Origin: a virus
Length of the DNA: 64,000 bases
Strand: one strand, 5' to 3'
IMG/VR virus record: IMGVR_UViG_3300006802_000092
Span: 1-64,000 of that record
Positions 1-8,783 of the stretch are shown in pieces. Each line of letters opens with the position of its first letter. The first letter of the stretch is position 1. The notes under the pieces were generated by a model that was not told the origin of the DNA, ran no database searches, and saw nothing but the letters and a program-made list of their open reading frames with translations. A program made the translations under genes and the position numbers.

Positions 1-1
1 T

Positions 2-3000
2 TACGTAGGCCCCTATTACATTGGGGCATGGCAAAAGGGAGAAGATGGGAAATATGACGCTGTTGGTAAAATAATGCCCATGGAAGAGCACCCAGATTGG
101 CTAACTAAGCCACCAGCAGAAGAGCCCGCAAGCAAGCCAGAAGCTACGGGTGAAGAAGCAGCAGCGCCAGAGTCTTTGAATACAAAGCAAAAAGTAGCGA
201 AAATGAAAGAGTTTATTAAAACTCTGACTGGTGGCAAGCTAGGTGTTGCACCGTCTAGGGGTAAAGAGGGTAAAAAGGGCAAAAAGGGTATAAGTTGGGT
301 TTCTCGCAAATCTAAGTCAGATTACATTGATCCAATCTATGCGGAGTTTGCAAAAGCAACAACAGAAAAAGAAAAGATACAGGCACTACGAACAGGTGAC
401 GATCCTTATCTCACGGACGCTGGGCTTGCACACATAGAAGGTCTCAAGCAGAGTCCCGAGGATGCCCTTAAAGATGCCCAAAGTGCGAAGGAGAGTGGCA
501 ATCAAGCAGAGGCTGCTGGAGCAGCTACAGCCGCAGCAGTTGGCGGGGCAGAGGGCGCGGTAGAAGCTGCCGAGGAAGCCGTGGAAGCCGCAACAGAAGA
601 CCCTGCTGTTGAGGAGCCAAGTCCAGAAACTCCTGACGAGGAGGTTATAGACCTAGATAAGCCGGAAACTATTACACAAAAGCCCGCACCTGAAGATGTT
701 GCTCCAATGGGAGTGGCTGACAGTACGGGGACAACTAGTGCAGAAAACATTACAGATAAGATAGTCAACGCTATCACAAATGCTGGTTCCAAGGGTGTAA
801 CTCTACGAGATATAGAGGATAGAACTGGTGTGGCACCAAATATTACCAGAACAGTTTTAAATAATGTAGAAGAGATTGAACAAATTGGCAGTAAGTATCG
901 ACTTAAGGGGGCCGAAGACGCTCCCGAAGAAGAAGTAGAGGCTAGTGAGGAAGCTCTCCCGGAAATTTCTGAGACATATAAGAAGGTCACGGACGGATCT
1001 TTAAGTATTGAAGAATTTAAGGATAAATTCTATAGCCTTACGGCCCAAAAGGGTAAGAGAAAAAAGCAATTTTCTTTTGATGAAGATAAGTTTGAAAAAG
1101 AGATGTTTAGTCTTGACCCACAAGAGTATGAATCTCCAGAAGTTTATGTTGAAACGCTATATGGATTTCAAAAGCTTTTAAATTCTTACGCATTATTGGA
1201 TCTTCCTACAAAGCCACGAAGAGAGAAGGCAAATGAGTCCGATAGGTTCAAGGATTCTATGTTATCTAAGATTGAGAAATTTTTAGAAGACACAGCTTCT
1301 TTACTCAACAAGGCCCTTAATAAAAAAGGAAGCCAAAAGAAGCCCTCAATTACTAATGTAACAGTCGATAAAGCTAAGAATACCATAAGACTTTTCTTAG
1401 ATAACAAAAAAACCATACTCCTATCCGACGTAGATTTATCTAGCGTTGACAAGCCATCATTTGAAACTGTAGGTGATTACACTGGTGGATTTTCTTCTAG
1501 AAGCTCGGTTGAAGGTATTGACAAGAAAGCATCTAAGCCGTTCTTTAAGGGCAAGACATTACCGACAGAAGTTCAAAAAGAAGTATTAGAGTTTATTTCT
1601 GGTTTACCGATTCCAGAGTCAGTCATGAGTGAGGTTGACGTAGATGGGGATAAACTAGAAACATTCATATTTGATTTTGTTGATTTAACAACCGCCTCAG
1701 TTCTTGAGCTTCAGAACGCTTTGGCCTCCATAAAGACTAACAATCCCAATTCTCCATATATCAAAGAGATTGAAGATGAATTAGAATCTAGAAAACAAAC
1801 TGCTGATGCTGAAGGGGAGGCAAGTGAAATTGAATTTGAGGCCCCGGAAGATCAGAGAGAGAGTGAAGAGTCTGATAAATTCTTTGAATTTAGAGGCAGA
1901 AGCCCTAATCTATCAAAGATAGACAGGGATGCTAGTGCTGTCCAACTACATGATATGGAATATGAAGAAGTTAAGGAAGAGCTTGATAGATTTGAAACTA
2001 ACTTAGCTAAAAAGCCTGGTGAGAAGGGTGCTGTCAAGCCTGACCAAGTAGAGAATGTCAAGAAGGGCATTGAAAATAGAAAGGAAAGAATTAAAGAACT
2101 TGAAGAAACCAGATCTGAAGCAGAAGCAACAGAGAAGAGAGCTACTCCTTTCAAGGATAGGTTGGATTCTATTGCAGATGACTTGGCAGCAGGAAAAATT
2201 GATCTTAAGACCGCTAAGAGAATGGCTGGTAAGGTTGACGCCGAATATCGTGGTGTTGCCAAGCCAACAGTGGCCAGAAAGCCTGTTGCGCCTCCCACGC
2301 CAGAGGAGATGGCTGCTGCTGATGCAGAGGACGAAATTGAAGAGCCAGAAGATGTATCACTTGATGATGAATTAGAAGATGAGGAAGCACCTGAAGAGAT
2401 GTCTGGTGAGCTTGGGTTTGGTGGAGAAAGAGCAGCGGAACCCGACGACGAAGACGTTGATGAGGGTGAGGCTCTAAGTGAAAAAGATATTGTTGCTTAT
2501 ATCAACAAAAGAGCAAATGAAGAAGGAGTTAGCGATGACTCAAGACAAGAGGCCATAGAAGAGCTAAAAGATATGACAACTTTATCTACCGAGAGCGAAA
2601 TAGAAGAAGAGTTGGTGGCCATATTTGGGCTTGAAGATAGCGGAGACGCCACAGAAGGTCCGGCTGAGGAGCCAGAAGTTGCTCCAGAGCCAGAGAATAT
2701 CCCTGATGCAGCCCCTACAAAGAAAAAAGCTAAAGCCAAGAAGCAACCAAAGCTGAGTAAGGAAGCTGTTCAGGAAGAAATAGATTCGTACTCCGCTGAT
2801 GTCCGTGAAAAATACAAAGATGATGCTAAGTACAAAGATTTTGCTTCTTCAGAATTTAGAAAAAACTTAACCAGAAACGGAATTACAGCAGAGGATGGAA
2901 GAATAAGGGGTAAAGGGCAAAGAAGTGCCTTTACCGCTAGAGAATTGGAATTCGAGCTAGAAAGATCTCTAAGAGAAATGGAAAAGATGATCGAATCGTC

Positions 3001-3832
3001 AAAGAGAGAAAAGAAGGTAGGCAATATCTATGACGGAACTATCTCGTCTATTGATCTAGTATCAAAGGACGGAGAAGTTTACTTACAAACAACTCCAAGT
3101 AGAACAGGAAAGTCTACTAAGTTCCCCTTAAGCCAAGACAGTGATATAGCTGCTGCCGTTAGAGACGCACAGTCTACTGGTAGGCCAAATGGCGAGAGCC
3201 TCCTACTGCGGGCGCTAAACACCTTCTCTAGCGAAAGAAATGGAGGCTTGAAAGATAGCGTCATCCAGGCTGTCTCTGACTTGTATGGGAAGCTACAAGA
3301 CGCTGGTCAATTGCCAGACGAACGCCATAAGAAGGTAGATCTTTCTAACTTTAGAGTGACAGATGTTAGCGGCGTATTTGATGAAAAAATTGATATTAGC
3401 GATGCCGAGAGAGAAGCATACAAAGAATTAAAGCTTGATTATCAAGAGTTCCGTTCACAGCCAAAAAGACAGCAGGGAATATTAAGAAAACTGCTAAGAA
3501 TGAGTGGCAAGTCAAACTATGAGGATGCTGTCGCGTTCTTAGATAAGAAATATTCTATGGCCGAACAGGGCGGGAACACTAAAAGAGTTCAAGATATGAT
3601 TAAATACTGGAAAGACGAAAAGAGGAAAACCGGAAGTGGGTGGTGGAATGGTGAGAAAGAGACATATAAAAAGATGATCCAAGGAGGACCACGCGTAAGG
3701 ACATTCCGAGACTGGTCTAACGAAGAGTTGCAAGCAGTTATCGATGGCCTTGAGGGCGAACTTAATGAAGTTCAAAGCCTAGAGGAAATATTTAATATTT
3801 CCGAAGATGAACTAAGGAGACTTCTATCATGA
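2..3832 (+). CDS. Giant acidic phage protein, 5' partial, with winged-helix-like segment
   Basis: The frame is open to the left edge: upstream of the first in-frame ATG (68 or 74) codons 2-67 read as plausible protein (YVGPYYIGAWQKGEDGKYD...), so the true start lies outside the window. More than 1270 residues are visible. The protein is low-complexity and rich in Glu, Lys and Ala, with Ala/Glu-rich linkers around residues 130-200 (counting from the ATG at 74) and long charged helical segments. Residues about 220-277 (GSKGVTLRDIEDRTGV...TVLNNVEEIEQIGSKYRLKG) look like a winged helix-turn-helix. No enzyme motif is seen. The stop overlaps the next start by ATGA. An internal (core or cargo) virion protein or scaffold is possible, but this is inference. 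Confidence 0.8.
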   Translation, partial: YVGPYYIGAWQKGEDGKYDAVGKIMPMEEHPDWLTKPPAEEPASKPEATGEEAAAPESLNTKQKVAKMKEFIKTLTGGKLGVAPSRGKEGKKGKKGISWVSRKSKSDYIDPIYAEFAKATTEKEKIQALRTGDDPYLTDAGLAHIEGLKQSPEDALKDAQSAKESGNQAEAAGAATAAAVGGAEGAVEAAEEAVEAATEDPAVEEPSPETPDEEVIDLDKPETITQKPAPEDVAPMGVADSTGTTSAENITDKIVNAITNAGSKGVTLRDIEDRTGVAPNITRTVLNNVEEIEQIGSKYRLKGAEDAPEEEVEASEEALPEISETYKKVTDGSLSIEEFKDKFYSLTAQKGKRKKQFSFDEDKFEKEMFSLDPQEYESPEVYVETLYGFQKLLNSYALLDLPTKPRREKANESDRFKDSMLSKIEKFLEDTASLLNKALNKKGSQKKPSITNVTVDKAKNTIRLFLDNKKTILLSDVDLSSVDKPSFETVGDYTGGFSSRSSVEGIDKKASKPFFKGKTLPTEVQKEVLEFISGLPIPESVMSEVDVDGDKLETFIFDFVDLTTASVLELQNALASIKTNNPNSPYIKEIEDELESRKQTADAEGEASEIEFEAPEDQRESEESDKFFEFRGRSPNLSKIDRDASAVQLHDMEYEEVKEELDRFETNLAKKPGEKGAVKPDQVENVKKGIENRKERIKELEETRSEAEATEKRATPFKDRLDSIADDLAAGKIDLKTAKRMAGKVDAEYRGVAKPTVARKPVAPPTPEEMAAADAEDEIEEPEDVSLDDELEDEEAPEEMSGELGFGGERAAEPDDEDVDEGEALSEKDIVAYINKRANEEGVSDDSRQEAIEELKDMTTLSTESEIEEELVAIFGLEDSGDATEGPAEEPEVAPEPENIPDAAPTKKKAKAKKQPKLSKEAVQEEIDSYSADVREKYKDDAKYKDFASSEFRKNLTRNGITAEDGRIRGKGQRSAFTARELEFELERSLREMEKMIESSKREKKVGNIYDGTISSIDLVSKDGEVYLQTTPSRTGKSTKFPLSQDSDIAAAVRDAQSTGRPNGESLLLRALNTFSSERNGGLKDSVIQAVSDLYGKLQDAGQLPDERHKKVDLSNFRVTDVSGVFDEKIDISDAEREAYKELKLDYQEFRSQPKRQQGILRKLLRMSGKSNYEDAVAFLDKKYSMAEQGGNTKRVQDMIKYWKDEKRKTGSGWWNGEKETYKKMIQGGPRVRTFRDWSNEELQAVIDGLEGELNEVQSLEEIFNISEDELRRLLS

Positions 3833-4194
3833 ACAAAGATCTAGACAAGTTAGTCGAAGACGTTCTAGAGGAGTATTTTGCCCTCACAGGCCCTTCGCTG
3901 CCCACTGCCGGGAGCGTGTCTCACCAAGATGTTGGGCCCTTCTCACAGTACGTAGGCTCGTCTATAGCTACGCTTGATCGAATCCTTGACATTGTTAATT
4001 CTGACGTTGCGGAGATAGATAAGATAGACGCTCAAGAGTTTCTATACAAGTCTGTTCCGAGACTTATGGCTAAGATTGACACTATCTGCGATGCAATTGA
4101 AAGAAAAACAGGATTTAAGAAGCTTTCAAAAGAAAGGGCTGCGCCGATTAAGCCACCTCACGAAAGAAAGACTAAAAAACTTAAGATAAAGTAA
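3829..4194 (+). CDS. Hypothetical protein, 121 aa
   Basis: The start ATG overlaps the upstream stop (ATGA) and follows an AAGGAG ribosome binding site at 3814-3819. The first 17 residues (MNKDLDKLVEDVLEEYF) form an amphipathic helix ending in Leu-x-Glu-like text, resembling the short N-terminal helices of several other proteins in this window. The middle is helical and the C-terminus is very basic (KKLKIK end). No family was recognised. Translational coupling to the giant acidic protein suggests a shared role, perhaps in the virion. Confidence 0.75.
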   Translation: MNKDLDKLVEDVLEEYFALTGPSLPTAGSVSHQDVGPFSQYVGSSIATLDRILDIVNSDVAEIDKIDAQEFLYKSVPRLMAKIDTICDAIERKTGFKKLSKERAAPIKPPHERKTKKLKIK

Positions 4195-4195
4195 C

Positions 4196-4426
4196 ATGGA
4201 AGCAACAGGTTCATTTGGTGGAGGAAAGCAAAACCAAATTGAGTGTGGTGATATCGTTCTGTGGAAGAAGCTAGGGGAAAAAAGAAATATTGGAATGGTA
4301 TATGACATCTACGTGGTCCAGATGGGTGGACGTAGCGTCAAGAAAGCTAGCGTAGCATCATTTCAAGACACTCTACACTATGAGCTACTGCTTCTTGAAC
4401 TCAAAATAGTTACAAAAGGAAATTAA
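4196..4426 (+). CDS. Hypothetical small protein, 76 aa
   Basis: The ATG lies one base after the upstream stop; the ribosome binding site is weak. The sequence begins with a Gly-rich stretch (GSFGGGKQN) and then has alternating short hydrophobic strands (IECGDIVLWKKLGE, IGMVYDIYVVQMGG), which suggests a small beta-barrel (SH3-like) fold. No family was recognised. It closes the short operon segment before the ACTATTTATAGT element at 4432. Confidence 0.65.
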   Translation: MEATGSFGGGKQNQIECGDIVLWKKLGEKRNIGMVYDIYVVQMGGRSVKKASVASFQDTLHYELLLLELKIVTKGN

Positions 4427-4431
4427 TATAG

Positions 4432-4443
4432 ACTATTTATAGT
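4432..4443 (+). promoter_or_regulatory. ACTATTTATAGT element upstream of the M23/LysM gene
   Basis: The 12-mer ACTATTTATAGT sits in the 33-nt gap before the gene at 4460, just 5' of its GAGG ribosome binding site. The identical 12-mer occurs at 7521 in the same position relative to a gene. Read on the minus strand it contains TATAAATA, the T4 late promoter core, but the genes here run on the plus strand. Its role is unknown. Confidence 0.35.
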
Positions 4444-4459
4444 ATCGAGGTGTTAAAAC

Positions 4460-5761
4460 ATGAAATTTAATGTTGTCAACCGCTGCAAGGAAGACCTCTC
4501 TTCAATGCATGGGCTGTTAAAAAGTTTTCTGCCCTTTGCTAGAAAGAGGATGGGTTTTAATAAGCCTCCAACAATTTATTTTCAGTCTGATGAGGGTAAT
4601 GCCAAAAAGTTATTGGGAAAGACAGCGCACTACGACCCAACTACAATGAATATCACTGTGTATGTTTCAGGAAGGCACCCTAAAGACGTTCTAAGGTCCC
4701 TCTCGCACGAGTTGGTGCATCATGGTCAAAACTGTAGGGGTGAGTTCTCAAAGCTCCCAGACACGGCTCCTGGCTACGCTCAGAACGACTCTCATTTAAG
4801 GGGTATGGAAGAGGAAGCCTATAAGGTTGGCAACCTCTGCTTTAGAGACTGGGAGGACGGCGTAAAGTCTGGTAAAATACGAATTGCTATACCACTTAAA
4901 GAAAGTTTAATTAGAGAGCAAGAGGAATACATAACAGTGGACGGGGATACCTTGTCCGGAATAGCTCAAAAACAATACGGCGACTCACATATGTGGCCGA
5001 TTATATATCTTGCCAACAGGGCGCAGATTGGTAAAGATCCTGATTTAATCTTTCCAGAAATGACTTTTGTTATACCAGATGCATCAGAATTTTCAAAATT
5101 ATCCCAAGATGAAATAAAGTCTATTTACGCATTAAGTTCCTTCTACACTAAGTCAGGAAGTGGAATGGCCCCAACAGGCGGGAGTAGACAAGGCCCAGCT
5201 CTTAGTATTGAAGAAACTGGAGCGCTGTTCCCTGTGAGGAAAGAGGACAGGCCAAGCAAAATTAGTCCTTATGGGATGAGAAGCCCAATAACTAAATTAG
5301 CTAAGAAATACGCACAGGATGGGCCAGAGCCTAATAAAAAACTATACAAAAGGTATTCTAAACCCTCGTTGCATGGCGGCATTGATCTTGCAATCCCAAT
5401 TGGTACAGATATACTCGCACCAGTGTCCGGCAAAATAAGCGCCACCAAACCCAACAGTAAGAGTGGTGGAAAAATAATGTATTTAAAAGGCGATGATAAC
5501 AGAAGATATGAATTTATGCATTTAGATTCTTTTGTCGCTTCAAGGGGGGACAAAGTCGAAAGAGGCCAAGTTATAGCTAAGAGCGGAAACACTGGGCCTT
5601 CTACAGGGCCGCATCTACATTTTCAAGTCAGAGAAAATGGTAAACTAATCGACCCTATGACCCTTTACAGCGGCGGGAGTATACAATCCATAGCAGAGTG
5701 GAAAAATGCTGAGATCAACAGGCTACTTTTAGAAAAATTTAACTTTGGAGATAAAAAATGA
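4460..5761 (+). CDS. Peptidoglycan-active protein: zincin-like, LysM and M23 endopeptidase domains
   Basis: 433 aa with three recognisable parts. Residues about 78-95 contain SHELVHHGQN, an HExxH zinc-binding motif. Residues about 154-207 match a LysM peptidoglycan-binding repeat (ITVDGDTLSGIAQKQYGD...). Residues about 300-400 match the M23 (lysostaphin-type) endopeptidase, with HGGIDLA and GPHLHF metal ligands, the family's H-x4-D and HxH signatures. No signal peptide is seen, so it would act from the virion tail or reach the wall through a holin. The C-terminus (EWKNAEINRLLLEKFNFG) strongly resembles the N-terminus of the next protein, with which it overlaps by ATGA. Function is either endolysin or virion-associated wall hydrolase; sequence alone does not decide. 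Confidence 0.9.
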   Translation: MKFNVVNRCKEDLSSMHGLLKSFLPFARKRMGFNKPPTIYFQSDEGNAKKLLGKTAHYDPTTMNITVYVSGRHPKDVLRSLSHELVHHGQNCRGEFSKLPDTAPGYAQNDSHLRGMEEEAYKVGNLCFRDWEDGVKSGKIRIAIPLKESLIREQEEYITVDGDTLSGIAQKQYGDSHMWPIIYLANRAQIGKDPDLIFPEMTFVIPDASEFSKLSQDEIKSIYALSSFYTKSGSGMAPTGGSRQGPALSIEETGALFPVRKEDRPSKISPYGMRSPITKLAKKYAQDGPEPNKKLYKRYSKPSLHGGIDLAIPIGTDILAPVSGKISATKPNSKSGGKIMYLKGDDNRRYEFMHLDSFVASRGDKVERGQVIAKSGNTGPSTGPHLHFQVRENGKLIDPMTLYSGGSIQSIAEWKNAEINRLLLEKFNFGDKK

Positions 5762-5982
5762 ACACGAAACAATGGAAAGATAAGACTTTAAACAGTCTTC
5801 TTATGGAAAGATTTGGTTATGGAAAGAAGATGGGTAAGTCATGTGAGGATGTACATCCAGGTGTGCCTCACGATCAGTACCTACTAGAAAACGAACTTGA
5901 AGAAGGAAGCTGCTCTCCTAAGAGAGACGAAGAGCAGCTTGAAGAGGGTGAAGATTCAGACTCAAAAGACGATTCTGAGTAG
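5758..5982 (+). CDS. Small acidic protein with N-terminal WKxxxxNxLLxExF motif
   Basis: 74 aa; its ATG overlaps the upstream stop (ATGA). The N-terminus QWKDKTLNSLLMERFGYGKK repeats the motif found at the C-terminus of the preceding M23 protein (same W, K, N, LL, E, F, G spacing). The rest is extremely acidic (EELEEG, DSDSKDDSE) with two Cys residues. No family was recognised. The helix plus Leu-x-Glu and an acidic tail would fit a packaged or scaffold-associated small protein (inference). Confidence 0.7.
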   Translation: MNTKQWKDKTLNSLLMERFGYGKKMGKSCEDVHPGVPHDQYLLENELEEGSCSPKRDEEQLEEGEDSDSKDDSE

Positions 5983-5994
5983 TAAGGATTTTAG

Positions 5995-7521
5995 ATGTCT
6001 CTAGATGATATAAAATTTAGTTCTTATGCTTGTGTTCACACAAGCACTGATTCTAATGCAACAGCTAACACAGAGTACAACCCTTTTAAGTCAGATCAGT
6101 ATAATACTTATACGGCTACTACAGTTGCATCTAGAGATGTTTCTTATTCCTCCACAACTGGTAAATTTACTTTTGAAGTTCCTGGGACCTACTTTGTTCT
6201 TTTTGATATCCCAGGTATAGTTAGCTCCGGAACAGGTGTGGAAGGTAGGATTTTTGTAAATACAACAGAAGTTTATACAAGCACTGCACTATTTGCAAAC
6301 AATTCCATCGATCCTAGAAGTTATACTTTTTTTAGCTTAGTTGAGGTTAATGCTGGAGATACTTTAAACGTCACTGTAAAAACGATACATGAAGGGAAAA
6401 CTTTGTCATGTCAAGCTGGTTCACAGATAACTTTATTTAGAGTCAGGGGTGATTATGGCAGCATAGCCTATACAGCTGACAGCACTAGCACTACGGGCAC
6501 AAGATTCCTGGGCGATTCTGACTTTGGCGGAACGATTGAAGCTAAATTAAAAAATGTTACTTACACTGCCTCTACGGGAAAGCTTACACCAGATAATACT
6601 TCAACCTTTTTAATGATGCAGAACCTTTCTGCCCTTACAGATGCCAACACCGATGTTGCTGTGGATCACTTTGCGAATGGTAGTAAAGTAGCAGGCTCTA
6701 CTTTTGGGGTTTACGCTAGCTCTGACCCCAAAGAGACAACTTATGCAATACTTAAATCACTAACTGGAGGGCAAACGGCTGGGGGCAGGATGACACCATC
6801 TGTCGGTACAGCTAATATTACAATAGAGCAAGGCTCATCTTTTACAATTATTGATGTTTCAAGGGATGGCTCTAACCCATCTGCTATGCAGAGCGTTACG
6901 TGTGGTAGCGACTCAAACGCATTATCATCAGGGTCCGATACTACCTGTTTTAGCTCTGCGGCTTGGTCTAGCTACAATCCCACGTCACATGTAACAGCAA
7001 CTGGTATAACTTACACACAATCAAATGGAAGGTTTACCTTCGCAAATGCAGGTAAGTATCTTATTTATTGCAACCTCGTGCTTAATGTATCTACTGGTAC
7101 CACTTTTGCCACAAAGGTTAAGAAAAATGGCTCTTCTACTGTATACACTGGAAACATTTATATTCATAATAGTTTTGATCCACAAGAGAAGACGATATGC
7201 CTCATAATAGAGGCCGATGCTAGTGATTATATTGAGATCACTGCAAACCCTTCTGCTGGAAGCTCTACTTTTGATAAAGATTGTGCTATATCAATATTGA
7301 AAATTGATGAGTTTGACGAAGTGTACGGCGAAATCGCTTCTGCAGATCAGATAGGAGATGACTATATTATCAATTCTTTAAATAGCGATGTCATAGGTAG
7401 ACAGAAGCATAACACAATTGATAGGTCCTTGCCTTCATCGACTGTAATCCCAGGGCCCAGAAACCTAAGGGGGAGAACTACATCTTACGCCCCTTCTTTA
7501 GGTGGTAAGGTTAAAAAGTAA
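5995..7521 (+). CDS. Virion protein with three tandem C1q/TNF-like jelly-roll domains
   Basis: 508 aa with threefold internal repetition. Each unit has a 'S-x-GKFTF-x-GTY' strand pair (residues about 50-65, 195-210, 340-355), then a 'NxSxDPxxxTxxxxxxVxAGD' segment and an 'ITxxxVxxxG' closing strand. This is the order of strands in C1q-like trimerising beta-sandwiches. The C-terminal 60 residues are a tail rich in Arg and Ser (TVIPGPRNLRGRTTS...). Such domains in phages are used as head decorations or receptor-binding tips. ATG at 5995 follows AAGGAT. It lies between the wall hydrolase and the acidic Leu-x-Glu proteins. The exact position in the virion is unknown. Confidence 0.7.
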   Translation: MSLDDIKFSSYACVHTSTDSNATANTEYNPFKSDQYNTYTATTVASRDVSYSSTTGKFTFEVPGTYFVLFDIPGIVSSGTGVEGRIFVNTTEVYTSTALFANNSIDPRSYTFFSLVEVNAGDTLNVTVKTIHEGKTLSCQAGSQITLFRVRGDYGSIAYTADSTSTTGTRFLGDSDFGGTIEAKLKNVTYTASTGKLTPDNTSTFLMMQNLSALTDANTDVAVDHFANGSKVAGSTFGVYASSDPKETTYAILKSLTGGQTAGGRMTPSVGTANITIEQGSSFTIIDVSRDGSNPSAMQSVTCGSDSNALSSGSDTTCFSSAAWSSYNPTSHVTATGITYTQSNGRFTFANAGKYLIYCNLVLNVSTGTTFATKVKKNGSSTVYTGNIYIHNSFDPQEKTICLIIEADASDYIEITANPSAGSSTFDKDCAISILKIDEFDEVYGEIASADQIGDDYIINSLNSDVIGRQKHNTIDRSLPSSTVIPGPRNLRGRTTSYAPSLGGKVKK

Positions 7522-7532
7522 CTATTTATAGT
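7521..7532 (+). promoter_or_regulatory. ACTATTTATAGT element (second identical copy)
   Basis: Identical to the 12-mer at 4432. It follows directly the stop codon of the C1q-like gene and is followed by GAGG and the ATG at 7546. If it were a T4-type late -10 box, the start site would fall in or after the ribosome binding site, so a simple promoter reading does not fit well. Confidence 0.35.
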
Positions 7533-7545
7533 GAGGTTTCCAAAT

Positions 7546-7893
7546 ATGACTGACTTAAATAATATGACTAGAAAGTTTCTTCTTGGGGAGGGCGTTGTAA
7601 ACTCTGTAAACCCATCTGCTCTCCTGCAAGCAATTAACGAGGCCCTTAGCTCTCTCAGACCATCGTCTAGAAGAGATGAAAATAGGATAGCAGTTGCAAA
7701 AAAACAATTGAGAGAAGTTAAATTATCGTTTAGAAGGCTACAAGAGCAAGTAAACATCCTAGAGGAAAAGTTACAAGTTCTTGAAGAAGTATCTACTATG
7801 GCTGGCGGGCCTGTTGAGGGTGGTGTTTCTGGTGCTTTTGGTGACATGAGTTCTGAAAATGAAAAGGAAAAGAAGAGGTCTAAAATAAAATGA
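7546..7893 (+). CDS. Coiled-coil hypothetical protein, 115 aa
   Basis: An in-frame GTG occurs at 7531, but the ATG at 7546 has GAGG 9 nt upstream and is preferred. The N-terminus (MTDLNNMTRKFLLGEG) carries a Leu-x-Glu-like site. Residues about 45-85 form a heptad-rich coiled coil (VKLSFRRLQEQVNILEEKLQVLEE). The C-terminus is Gly-rich, then basic (EKEKKRSKIK). Its stop overlaps the next gene by ATGA. No family was recognised; oligomeric assembly or core protein is plausible. Confidence 0.7.
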   Translation: MTDLNNMTRKFLLGEGVVNSVNPSALLQAINEALSSLRPSSRRDENRIAVAKKQLREVKLSFRRLQEQVNILEEKLQVLEEVSTMAGGPVEGGVSGAFGDMSSENEKEKKRSKIK

Positions 7894-8783
7894 GCAATAT
7901 TCAATCGTTAAGAAAAGTTATTAACTTTTTACTGAAAGAAAGTAAGGAACAAAGAAAGTTTCTTCTCAAAGAGGATGCAAATCCTTTGACTTCTTTTATA
8001 AGGCATTGTATCCATGAAGTCAAGCTAGAAAATCAGAACAGGTTTATTAAAGAGGAACTAATCAGAAAATCTATTCGGTCCTTAATTAAGGAAGCAGAAG
8101 CTACCGGGGGTGCCCCAGAAGCTCCATCTGATATCACATCAATCAACTTCTTGAAGAATCTTCTAAAGAATATCGTACCGAATCTTGAGGAAGATTACAA
8201 GGAACTGACTTCTTCCAAGAAGCAGAGAATGTCTTTTAGAAAGCATATCCTAAACGCTACTGAAAACCTACTGAACAGCCTAGATGCTGACCCGGAAGCA
8301 GTTGATGCTGGTCTAGAAGAAGAAGTAACTGTAAAGATCGAAGACGACGATAAGCCTGAAGGCTTTATAGATATTTACGGCGATGAAGAGGGCAAGGTAG
8401 AAGACGAGGCAGACGATCTCTCGCCAGAGGATGAGTTCTCTCGTGGACTAGAAGATAAAGACCTCGATAAGACTGGAAGAAATGCAGCTTTTGAATCTTT
8501 CAAAAAGGTACAAAACCAAGTTGAGAACGAGTACTCAAAGCTTGACCCTGAGGCGAAGATTGATGGCAGAGAAGAGACTGAAAGAGAGATATTTAGAGAC
8601 TATCTCTTACTTAACCTGAAGCTTTACTTTGACAAGTTTGAAGAAGACCTTACTCCAGACCTTGAGGAACCCTCAACACCTTCTGAGGACGAATATGTAA
8701 AGGTCGGCCAGAACAGAGCAGAAGAAGAGCCTTCAGATGAGCTTATTCCGCCTGAGGAGGGCGGTGAGGAGCCGGCCCTTTAA
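7890..8783 (+). CDS. Acidic Leu-x-Glu-rich protein, candidate prohead core/cargo protein
   Basis: 297 aa. The first 75 residues contain four Leu/Ile-x-Lys-Glu or similar sites (FLLKES, FLLKED, FIKEEL, SLIKEA) embedded in amphipathic helices; the rest is strongly acidic (AGLEEEVTVKIEDDDKPEG, EEPSDELIPPEEGGEE). In T4, prohead core proteins are acidic, helical and cut by the gp21 protease at Leu/Ile-x-Glu; this is the basis for the guess. No protease or major capsid gene is in the window to support it further. The stop and next start overlap (TAATG). Confidence 0.7.
   Translation: MSNIQSLRKVINFLLKESKEQRKFLLKEDANPLTSFIRHCIHEVKLENQNRFIKEELIRKSIRSLIKEAEATGGAPEAPSDITSINFLKNLLKNIVPNLEEDYKELTSSKKQRMSFRKHILNATENLLNSLDADPEAVDAGLEEEVTVKIEDDDKPEGFIDIYGDEEGKVEDEADDLSPEDEFSRGLEDKDLDKTGRNAAFESFKKVQNQVENEYSKLDPEAKIDGREETEREIFRDYLLLNLKLYFDKFEEDLTPDLEEPSTPSEDEYVKVGQNRAEEEPSDELIPPEEGGEEPAL

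Noticed and set aside
502-990. Minus-strand frame of 162 aa
   Set aside because: It is opposite a clearly coding plus-strand gene, low-complexity Ser/Ala/Thr text, with no ribosome site; a shadow of the acidic gene's codons.
2055-2375. Plus-strand 106-aa frame inside the acidic gene
   Set aside because: Out of frame with the main protein, Arg/Leu-rich text with no domain; overlap is complete.
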